From: Amborella trichopoda
Taxonomy: Eukaryota; Streptophyta; Magnoliopsida; Amborellales; Amborellaceae
Assembly: GCF_000471905.2 (NCBI RefSeq)
Contig: NW_006497735.1
Location: 1,496,715-1,560,714 of the forward strand
Length of the DNA: 64,000 bases
Direction of reading: 5' to 3'
This document shows, piece after piece, positions 10,607 through 22,600 of this stretch. The notes under the pieces are model-generated. The model was not told where the DNA came from. It was given only the letters and a program-made list of their open reading frames with translations, and did not search any database. The translations under genes were made by a program, and so were the position numbers. Numbering within the stretch: the stretch's first letter is position 1; every line of letters starts with the position of its first letter.

Positions 10607-13600
10607 GTAGGGACCACTCTCTCTATTAACTCCTGTTTGGAGGGAAAAGATTATCCATTCTATTCACTTGCTGGCTCGTTCTATTTATTGGTGCACAATT
10701 ATTGATATTGTTAATGTACCTGATATTGTTAATGTACCTGTCTCTCTTTATGCATATATTTATCTCTCTGCGTGCGATATTACTCATGCAGCTCTCTCTC
10801 TCTGTAGATACATATAGATATCTATCTATCTATGCATGCTTGTATCTCTGTTTCTCTTTGTAGAGAATTATAGATTATCTCTTTGTGGAGAATTATAGAT
10901 TTATTGTTTATCTCTCTCTAGCTTGCAATGTTGATTAGTACAGCATTACTGATATTTTTCATGCAGCTCTCTCCTCTCTCTCTTCTTTCTTCCATGTTGA
11001 ATAGTAATGTATTTACTGGTACGGCGTTACTGATATTGCTCATGTAGCTCTCTCCTGCTCTCCTGCTCCTCCATCCCCTGTGTATTTATCTATTATCTAG
11101 TTGTGTCTCCGCTGATTTACAAATATTTTTCACGTTACTAGCTCTCACTGTGTGTGTGTGTGCCCACCTATCTCTGTAGAGCATGTATGCATGTATATTT
11201 GTTTTCGGTACTGACCCTAAATAGTTAGGATAAGGCTTTGCTGACGATGATGTCTATGTGTCTTCTATCTGTTTGTGCAGAGTGCAGACCGGGTTCATAT
11301 AATTAGCTTGCTTGGTGTTTGGTGTTCTGAGATTGTGGTGCTTATCTGATTAGACAGAATGCATGTTAGGATGGATTTAGTTAGTATGATGCATTTGTTT
11401 GTTTTGTCTTAATTCTTATGGTATCCCAATGTACTTGGGATGGACTGAGATCGGTCATTGGATTATAGAGTTTTAAATTACTCATGGTTTTTCCCTCCTA
11501 GATTCCTGGGCATTCCATGATATCTCATATTTGATTTTAGATGAAGTTCAATGTATAACATGAGACTTATTTTGGCTTACATTTAAGAATCGTTGTCCGT
11601 GTTTATGTGTAGAGCATAGAGACTAATTTTAGCTTGCAATTTGGAAGGGTGTTTATCTGAACTGCACTGATTGCTCTTAGTTGCATCCCATCTATTTTTC
11701 AGTGCTTATATCATTTTTTTTTGTTGGAAATGAGATTCTTTTGTGCACAATGTGGTTAGTTCAGCTAAAACCCTATCTTTAACACAAGCTATAATTGTGA
11801 AGGATTATAACATGCTCAGGAATCCATATGGGATATGCTTGTCACTCTTGTTATATTAATGAATTAAATGGTGATGCTATTCATCATCTACTTCATCTTA
11901 AAACATTGCTTAAGTCATTTGCCATAAATAACTCTACATACTAAGATTGTTTCGGCTTTCTCTTTCGTTACATTTAGTTTTAAAATCTTTTATTACATGC
12001 TAACGCTTCTCTTTGCTCAAACTTACTATTTTTATCTGGTAATGTTTCACAGTATGTGGTTGTCCGGTCCTTTATCAAATTAGTTAATTTTGGTACTAGG
12101 AAAGTATGCGCAACTTTATTATGATTTTTGTTTGATGAAATGTGATATGAAATTGTTTCTGCATATGGATTAGTTGAGATGTTCTGTTGTAAGTTTTATG
12201 AAAGCAGCTTTTCACATAAATACGAAATAACCTGCTGCCTTTTTATTGTACTATATTCTTAAGGATGCTAATTGGCTAAAATTCTGGAAACTAGCTTTCT
12301 GCTTTAGAATTGCAGTTTAAGGAATTTTGTTTTCTCAGATTTATGGCCATATGCACTTCTTTATAATCTCAAATTTATGACCATATGCACTGATTCCCTG
12401 TCTACCTCTTCAATAAGTGTTAATGGTATTCTTAATTGTTTTATGCCATAAATACCCAGATACCTTCTGTGTATGAAATATGGCAATGCACCTCGACCAC
12501 ATATTTTTGATGAAACTGATCTTGCTCTCTCTCTATGTGTGTGTGTGTGTGTTGTGTGTGCCTGCATGTGATCTCGCATTTGTGTTCATGCCTGTGTTCA
12601 CGTTTGTTTTTCCCATTTGATGATGAATCATGATTTCAGGCTCAACCTTCCCCAACAACTGGAACTTTTCCATTTCCACCTCTCAGTCAAAATAGTTCAG
12701 AATCAGTTGCAGCTGCGTCTGATGCAAATAGGGACGAAGATATTGATGACTTTGATCCTTCCTCATTTGTTTTCAAGCCTCATGTAGATTCAGTCTCGGT
12801 GTCTTTCTTGCAAGATGCAATCAACCAGGTAATTATTGGCTGGCAGTTTGCTTGCAGCTGAGAATGGTTACATACACGTGGTATTCCTAAAACTCCATGT
12901 AATTCCTGGCTTACAATTAATAACTGCATAATTTTCTCTGGGGTTATGATTATGCAACCATCTTTTTACACTGTCCCAATTGTTTTAAATGAGTGGCAGC
13001 CTGTTGGTCTGGCATTAAGTTTTTATCTTTGCTGATAATTTTGTAGGATACTATTTTAACCAATATAATTCATTGGAATCTCATTGCATTGCATCTATTT
13101 TAGAGATTCGAGGGAGAAACTGGGCATGTTCAATGCTTGCTAATTTATTTTACGAGTAGTATCTGGTTGTTTAATGTTTTGGAGGTACATATGATTGTAA
13201 TTTTCACAAGAATCGGGCATTGTCTAGATGGATGCGCTCTGGCGTTGTCTTGATGGATGTGCTTTTGGGATTTGGTTAACAAAGTTGAACAAGTTAAGGG
13301 TGTTTGGTTGGATATGCTTTTCGTTTGACCTGATGCTTCACGTGATTTGACCTAGTTTTAGCCTGTATTTGCATGACCTCAGCTTTATGGAGTATATTTT
13401 CAAATAATAACCTTTAAAACAGTGCTCAAGACCTTGTTTTGAGATTTTCTGGCTCATCAAAGTCGACGGGACTCACAGGGTCCCCATGTTTTATTATGAG
13501 CAGGTTTAAGTGAGATTTCAGTTTTTAAATGTTATTACCAAAATATACTGTGGGTCTTGTGGTATGTATTGGCCCATTTAGTCTTGGTCTCAATTTTGAA

Positions 13601-16600
13601 TCCTGCAGTTGGCACAAAACTCTTTTCTAAAATTGAAAAACTGAGGTGAATGAACTTGGTTTTGATTATGACTAAGTTCAAGTTTTCGAAAACTGCTTTA
13701 AAGATAGCGTATCATCCTGAACTTTAGACATATTGACTATCAAATGACTACAATATCGCAGAAAAAGGATTTTTGGGTGAGGCATTGTTGGGAAGAAACA
13801 TATATCATAAAGGAATTTCTTGAGGCTTATGGGGCTTCGGTGAGCAGCCTACTAATTGGTTCTCTAAGTTTCCTGATAACGTGCTGATGCTACGGGGTGC
13901 AATGTTACTTAAAGAATGTTCAAGAACATGAATTTCTTCAAATGGTTATTTTTTATAAAATTTGATGCCTTTGGTGGAAAGAATAGAGAAGTAGAATCTA
14001 GCTTAAAACCGATGTTGTCCATCATAAGTTTAATAATTCTGTAACTTAACTGTTAAAATATTGACCAAGAATGAGGATTTGCCGAGTGCACCAAAATACG
14101 TTGAACCAATTAGAGCATGTTTTGTAATTTGATATCTACTATGGTTCATGAAAAATGAAAATTAAGTTTATCAAGTTGCTCGGTAAACTATATGAACTTT
14201 TTAATCCAATTCAGGGGAATATGCGACCCATATCTCAGAGGTGCATAAGTTTAAGGGTATCCACAAAGAGCACTTTAGATTCTGGGACATGAGTCAATAA
14301 TTGCTTATTGGGACTATAAAATTATTAGAACTCTTTGAGGGGTGAACTTTAACCAACTGCAAATATGCAGATGCCAAATTTATAAGATATGGGGTGGAGA
14401 GCAATCGAGTTCTTATCTTATTAAAAAAAGCTTGGTTCTTGTTATCATTCATCATCATCATCTAAGCCTTATCCCAACTGTTTGGGACTGCCAAATATTT
14501 TCATGCATGCCCATAAAATATTAGGATTGAGTTAACACTTGTTACAATATTATGCCTAGAAGTACAATAATCAAAGATCATGTTTATTGACGCAGCTGAA
14601 AGAAACATCAAATGCCTGAATGGCCTTCTTAATGAAAGACTGGTCTATATTATCACATAGGATCTCTCTCAGCAATCATGTATAGCTGCTGTACAAGAAA
14701 TTCTGATCATAAGTTTTGCACCTTGGATGAAATATCTGTTTAAAGATTGATGGAGTTGAAAGCAATGACCAAACATCACTTTATGTACTTTCAGCTGTTG
14801 TGATCTTTATTTATCTTTAAACTCATGCGTCGTGGTAAGCAAGGAGATAAAAAGATCTGACAGAGATTTTATTTGGAAAAATATGTTCTTCATTTATGAA
14901 GGTTTTCCAATCGTTGTCGAGCTAGATGAAACAAGTGATTTACAACATGCTTACTTATGAGGCAAATTATGTAGCATAAAAGATTGCATCAGCTGTGGGG
15001 AGAGTTTTAGGGATGTTGTGTTACATTTTTTCATTCTCGCCTTTTTTTTTTTTTCTTTTTACTTTTTTTTTTTTATGTGGCTTTGCGGTTGTTGTCTATC
15101 TAAAAGGGAAAAAATGATCTGTATGGTGGGTCTCTATGTTTACTGTACAGTAATTTATAATATTGTGAGGTGTACTTGTAAGGTCATCCCTCAAAGTTGT
15201 CTACAGAACACCTTAATGAATAGATTACTGGTTGATCATCTCCCTCGGGGTTCCTCAGGGTTACCTTCATTTAGAAGGTCCCATTGGATTGTCATAAGCA
15301 TTACGCTGATATTTTGAGGTTCTATCTCATGTGCATGATAGATTTTTCTATTATCATTATTTTCCTCTTATCTTGATTGCTTAATGTATGATTATATCGA
15401 TGTACGAGTGACACAAACAACATACTGATGACGTGTTCATTCTCTGGCTTTGTGATGTTCAAAGGGGCTTTTCCTTCTAATGTTCCCATCATTACTACTG
15501 TTGATATGTAGGCTAGTAATGGTAACCTGCTTAGTTCTTTATTGTATTGCACTGAGTATAAGTATCATTGATATTGCCTCCTTGTCATCCAGGCCTCTGT
15601 CGACTCAAATCAGGCTCAACCTGTGGCAGGGTCTGAAACCCATTGTCAGAGTCAATCTCATGGACAACCACAAGCGGAAAATGAATATCAGGCAGCTTTT
15701 GTAAAATCAACACTGCTGAGCAATAGCACAAGTGACCCTGTGCCTCATCCTGAAGCTCCCAACATTAGGGTTGAAGAAACCAACTGCATTTCCCTTCAAG
15801 GTGGGCCTCCTCCTGGTGTGCCTGTTGAACAAGTTCCTGAGCACCATCATCAACAAATTGTAGAGGATTTTGGGGGGCAGCAAATTTTTGAAGGAGATTC
15901 GAAAGCAGCATTTCCTGCCACCATGGCAGGAAGGCCATCAGAAGATGGATACAATTGGAGAAAATATGGACAGAAACAGGTTAAAGGTAGCGAGTATCCT
16001 CGAAGCTATTACAAATGTACTCACCCCAATTGTCAGGTAAAGAAAAAGGTGGAACGTTCCCATGATGGTCAGATCACTGAAATCATTTACAAGGGATCCC
16101 ATAATCACCCAAAACCTCAGCCAAATCGTCGCTCAGCTGTTGGATTAGGGTTTCCAGGTAGTGAGTTTTCAGATAGACCTGAACAAGCCCAAGGTTCTCT
16201 TGTCAAAGTTGAAGGGGGCTCAGTATGGAGGAGCTTTCTGGGGTCTGTTAAAGACAAGGGGGGCACAGAGTGGAGGGGAGATGGCCTTGAGAGGACTTCT
16301 TCTGCCTCTGTTGTAACTGATATTTCAGACCCATCTTCGACTGCTCAAGCGAAACAGTTTTGTAACCTTGATTCTACGGATACTCCTGAGCTTTCATCAA
16401 CGTTACCCAGCGATGATGAAGACAGGGCTACCCAAGGAAGTGTATCTCATGGAGACGATGCTGATGAAGAGGACTCTGAGTCTAAGCGAAGGTAAAATTC
16501 ATTTTTGGGATAGTCCTATCCTCTTATTGAAGGACAAAGTCTAACTAGGGTGAGTGTGTTTGGTGGAAGAAGCAGCTGCCTTTTCCACAAGCTTTGGAAG

Positions 16601-19600
16601 CCGTGGCTTATGGGGTGGTATGGATGCTGTGGCTTCTCCATTTCAACGCTGTATTGGAAGCTGTGGGAAGCCACAGCTTCCAAAACAGCATAGCACTTTC
16701 CATTAATAAACACAGAGTGCTACAGTAGCTGGAAGCCACTGCTAATTGAAGCTGCGGCTTCCAGTTATCAAAAACTTCTTGGCTTTGAAATAATCTAAGT
16801 TAGCCTCTTCTTGAAAGTTCCTTAGTTTCGCAACCTCCAAGTAGTTGGCCCTTTCAATCTTCATCAGTAGTTAGTCAAGTGGAGCCTTCATAACACTTTT
16901 TACTCCTATCTTTCTCAATTCATTGATCGACGGCCGCCCTCTACCCGGCTGGTAGAGTTCTCATCCTTTTGTTCCCTCACCGAATCAGGATTGCAAGCGG
17001 TTCATGCGAGCTGTATGGAATAAGTGGATTCAATGGAGATGGTTACGATATCACAGATGTGGATTGCCTTTCGTACGAGAATTGGTGGATGGGAGGGGGC
17101 TTTTTGTACATGACTATGTTGAATGAGAAACGGGGATCATAGCAGTTGTGCAACCATGGAATAGCGAAGCTTGTGAACTTAATGGAACGGTCTCGTTAGA
17201 GTCAAATCCGCGCAAGGAGATTCTTTTTCCCTTGCCGGAAGCCAAGATCCCTCGACGAGGTAGGTAGATACTACGGATCCTCTGATTCCCTGCTTCTTTG
17301 AGAGTCTATCCAGTGGTCCGCGACCAACTAAAAGACCGTGAAAGAAGCCGCCTGGAGCCCCGATCATGAGAGTTTTGGTCGCGAGTAGGCAGACGTGGTT
17401 GTCCTTGTCACTCTGCTCGAATGCCCTATGAATTTTGAATTCATAAATCAATTGGTGGAGCGGAATCAAATTGATACACAACTAATTAGTATCAATTCTT
17501 TTCAATTCAAATTACATTGATTCAATAATCAATTCATATTCAAATGAAATTAATCATAATTATAACAACGACTCTGTGTATATGTAAACCCCAAACAAGA
17601 ATTATTACACACCTAGTCAGGTATTTTATTTACACCTCCTTATAGGGAACCGTCTGTTCCAACTTTGAATCAATCAAATTACGGGAAGCTTCGTAAAGTG
17701 CCTCTTTAGGAGTTAAATTTCCATTTTTCCATATCTCTAGAAAAAATATCTCTTGTTTTTCATTCTCATTTCCATAACATTGAATACTATAATTCGCATT
17801 TCGAACAGGCATGGATACAACATCTATAGGATAACTTGCATCTTGATTGGTGGTTCTTGTACGATATCCGCGATTTCTCTCGATTTCTAATCCAATACAA
17901 AAATTAATTGGTTCTGTGATACTATATATGCTGTGTAGTATCCACTATTTTCACAGAAGGTGGTGAGATTTATCTTGAGCAGTTACATATTTAGGACCCC
18001 TAACACAGATAAATGCATCATGAGTTCCGTACAGATCTCTTCTAAATATAATTTCTTTCAAATTCATTAAAATTTTATGTACTGATACCTCAATACTTAC
18101 TATTGTAGAATATTCATGTGGTACCCTCTCAGATTTTGCACATGTGATACATGTTCCTTCTATTTCTCCAAGTAAAGACCTTCGCATCACGATACCTATC
18201 GTATCAGCTTGACCTTTCATAAGCTCATGCCCTTAATGTTCTGGATACATTTACATGGAAGAGAGAATCTTTTACTGATATGCATGGACTGGAAAACATA
18301 ACATTGCCCTGCATTTATGCCGATTACAGGAAGAAGGACAGTCTTCTGATTGAAACCAACTTGGGCTCCAGGGCTGTACGTGAACCAAGAGTAGTTGTGC
18401 AAACGACTAGTGAAGTTGATATTCTTGATGATGGATATCGCTGGCGCAAATACGGGCAGAAAGTTGTTAAAGGAAATCCAAATCCAAGGTAAGTGAATAT
18501 AAATGGCATCCTTTGTACATAAACATGGTGAGATTTTCATTTAAAAATACCTCTGGCAAGATTATTTTCTTTTCTCAGATCCTGTGTGAGCATGAGCGTT
18601 ATTTGAAATTCATTTAATTTTGCATGATATCTACATTTTAGGAAGTTTATCCACACTAATGGAAATATGTAGAAAGGCATTTCATGTTTAGATATTGAGA
18701 TGAGTCTATAAATGATGATGCTTCTATTAGGATCTAGCGTGGTTTATCAGGAGTTCACCTGGGCAGAACGCAGAACTTATGTTTTGTAAATTATTCTATG
18801 CATGTTCCTGATTGTTGATGAACATAAGGAAGAAATGAGCAGAACTACTTGTCCCGCTGCTAAATTTTTGTTTCTTAATGGGTGGCTTGGTCACTATGGA
18901 GGGGATAAATTTATTCTCTCAAGGACCCTCATGGAGACCTATTTTTTTTCTTTATTGCAAAAATCTAAGGGACTTATTGACTTTATTGGCTAGACGCATT
19001 ACTAAAAGGGCCTGCTACAACAGATCCTAAGGAATCTGATCTCAATGGAATATTAAGTAGTTCTGTATAGTTCCCAGATCTAATGGCAGATTCATCCCCT
19101 ACATGAACATGGGATTAGTTCAGTTGTCAAAAAATGAATGGAGAAAACATGGGCATTGACTTACTGGCCCATACCTGGTGGGGCATGAGGGAACATGGGC
19201 ATTGACTCACTGGTCCATTCCCTGGTGGGGCGTGCATTATTGATGGGTAACACTGATTAGGATCTAAACTTGCAACATATATTTTAATCCTCTCCTTACA
19301 TTATGTTGTGGCTTAATCACTAATGAAAGCAGTTAATTTCTGTGATTTTATGTATCACAACTAATGCACCTATATCCCTCTGTCAAAAATTCTTGACACG
19401 TTATTGCCTAGTCTCAAATTTTGATTAGAAAAAATTTACTCTATCTTGCTTGTACCCTCAGCCTAACTTTTGTTATGCATGATTCTACTCTTTAATAGCT
19501 TGCTATTTCTTGCTTGTGCACAATGGTCATGTATATGTATGCAGTTACTTGAGCTTGCACACATGCAGGCTATCATACACTATCTTCATATCGTATCTAT

Positions 19601-22600
19601 ATTATATAGGCAGACACCTTTTCTTTTAGCTTGAATATGACAAGGGGTTCCTATTCTCTTTGCTTTCTCGAGAATTTAATGTGCCCTTCGTTTTCATTTT
19701 TTTTTTGTTTTAATTGGCATGTCCAGGTGTTCATTTACTTCATTTAAAATGAAAACAATTTACATAAACGTGGATTGTTTTTGACTGGCACAAATGAGTA
19801 TCAGCTGCTGTTTGATTGGATTTGCCTCATTGGAAATTTTATGGAGCAGCTGATGAAAATTATGCCCTTCTTTTTCTTCTTTTTGATGTCGTTTTCACTT
19901 ATATTGTTGTCAAATTCATCTGCACTGCAAAATGCATTATGCAGCTGCATCAAGTGTTGTGCAGCATGTACTGCATCAAGGGACCCCACTCTCACCAGGG
20001 GTGCATCACTCACTTATGTGGGTGCATCGTATTCAAGACGATTCACCTGCTTATGGGGCCCACTGCTCTTGAGCAAAAATATGCCCACAAGCAGGGGCAA
20101 TATGGTCCCCCGCCCCCAAAATGGGGGTGGAAAGGTTTTCTTTTTCTTTCCTTTTTTCTGTCTGTCTCTCTATCTCTCTCTCATTCTCTCTTTGTCTTTG
20201 TTGGGGGTGGGGGTGTTTACCCCAGCAGAACCTTTAGAACCATTTTGTCATGGTTTTAGGGGATTTAAACATCAAGATTGAAATCCATTTCTCTTCTTGA
20301 CTCCAACGTTTTGTGAAAAGAATTTAGGGCTTCTTTGGGTGATCATTTGAGTGTTTTGGGTTATGTTTTGAAGATTTCTGGACGAGGATTAACCAGGTGT
20401 AACTCATGTGGTGGAGAGCTGAGACCTAGTGTATTTATTATCTTATGTATTCTATATCTCATTGAATTTTGGTATTTGGAGATTTGACTTCGGAATTTGG
20501 ATGTTAATATATACCCGTGAATGGTGATCATGAAGTAATTTTGGTCATTGGATTATATGTCATGTGTCATGACCCATGACTCTTTGGAATTTTGATTTTG
20601 ATTTGTTTAATTTAATGAATGGGATGGAATGGATTGCTTTTTTTACATGTTAATTCTATTAGCCTTTTAGAGAAGAATGGGGACAATAAAAATGCCTACT
20701 ATTACATAACTCATACATTTATGTTTTTCTATGCATTCTTATTTTTTTATAGGCATAATTATAGCATCATCCACTGCAGGTTAATTTTTCTCTGAAATCT
20801 TATTTCTGTGCTGCAGGGAAGGGAATCTCGCTCCTCCATGATTTTTAAACTTTGGATTATCGACCCTTCCCATTAGGGATCTAGATCTTGAGTCATAGGG
20901 TATAGCAGTGTATTGTTTATAGCAATGTGGTATGGTATAGTGGTATAATACAACAGTATAATGTAATATGGCCATGTAATATAGGCGTATATATTATAGG
21001 AAAAAATTTATATAGGGTGTTGACCTTATATTGCTAGAAGTAAGGTTCGCATCAAAAACCCACCAAAAGACTTTGTTTTGACATTGGAGTTCATCTTGAC
21101 CTCAACACATATGGATATAAAAAAAAATTGATATCAAGTCCGGAAGATAGTGCATCGTGTAGCTCATTATTTGGACCGTCCATTTTCAATATTTTCAAGT
21201 GTTTATAGATCTACTCGATGTACACCGTTTTTAGGGCTTTAAATTTCACAATTAGGAACTAAAACAATTTTTCAGACCATCACAAAGTTTTCCAGCACCG
21301 AAACTACATCTTATAGCATAGTTTAGAGGTGCACTTTACTTGGATTGTTTAAGGTTGATGCCTTATACAAACCACACCCCATACTATCTAGTATAGTATA
21401 TGTAATATAGTTGTGTACAATAGCATATAGTATAGTATAGTATAGTAGAATATACTATAGCATATAATTATAGCAGTATATTTTTGAATAACAGTGTGGT
21501 ATCATATGGGAGTATAAATATATTATATAGGATTGAGCTCCATTTTAACCAAATGGAGCTCAATCCTATATAATTTATCATTCCATCTGGATTAAATTTG
21601 GACAGAGGTCCTCCACATATTGGGATCAAGATCCCTATAGTTTAGGGTGCACGGACTGCAATACCTACCATAATAAGCTTCCTATATGTCACAATACCTC
21701 GGACTCCATCCCTATCCTGTATCTGATTTGATTCTGTTTCTTTTAAGTATTTTTATATTTTATATTTTATATTTTTTAAGTTTATTGACCACATTGGACC
21801 TAATGTGCCCACATCGGGATCACATTGTAGCCACATAGCGCATTGGTCCTGCATCCCCCATTTGATAACACAGAGTATACAATACATGTAGTAGTTTTCC
21901 ATTATTGCTCTATTTATACCCTTTTCTGTGTGTGTCTTTTGGCTTGTGGGGCCTTGCTGAAGTTCTTACACAATTTTTTCTCTTGTAAGATTCTTATCAT
22001 TATATTCATCTCTTTAGAGGATTTTTTTGTTGCCTCAAGCTCTAGTAGTTCGATGGGCTAGTGGGGATCTTTGTTTAGGGTGGAGGAGGTCATATTTTGG
22101 TTCTGCTGAAAACTTGCATTTGATCTAGGGGAAGTTAGTGGTGTGCACAGAAGGGGTTTTTTGGGAATGTACCTGTCAAGAAAAACATCCTTGTTTGAGA
22201 AAATTGTCAATCTGGTAGGATTATAGAACTGAGTTTTGGTTGATAGAAGTGGAGTCTACAAGGCAGGACTTAGAGAAAGTGGTCATTGGAAGGCATTAGC
22301 AGAGGTCCTGGATGGTGGAGCTGTTTAACTCACAATTACCGGGTATTAATATAAGTTTATGTATGTTACATACGTGCACTACTATTTGTATGCTACGATT
22401 AGAAATGTACATTGATGCACTTTCTACAAATGATGGTTTCTGGCTATGGATTTTAATCACCTGCTACAATGAGGGGCCATGCCATTAAACATTTATGAAA
22501 CGGAGATCTTCAAAAGCAATCAAGATGTGTCATCAATCTCCTCCAAGGTAGTTGGCTGAACATCTAGCATCCCTCCGTGGTGTTTTGGTGGTTGAAAATT

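Larger units (their letters stand above)
16492..18329 (+). other. WRKY intron 3, with MITE and organelle DNA
   Basis: 1838 bases, GTAAAA...TTACAG. Most of it is foreign: a GGAAGC-motif element (16550-16770) and an organelle-derived segment (about 16920-18220) carrying plastid rpoA in reverse. The exon 4 acceptor lies only about 110 bases beyond the organelle segment. Confidence 0.85.

Noticed and set aside
15623..15625. Separate WRKY gene starting in exon 3
   Set aside because: The codon is GTG and the exon's acceptor, phase and upstream exons join into one WRKY2-type protein.
17672..18220. Working rpoA gene
   Set aside because: It is a fragment lacking both ends, with a frame break, antisense inside a nuclear intron.
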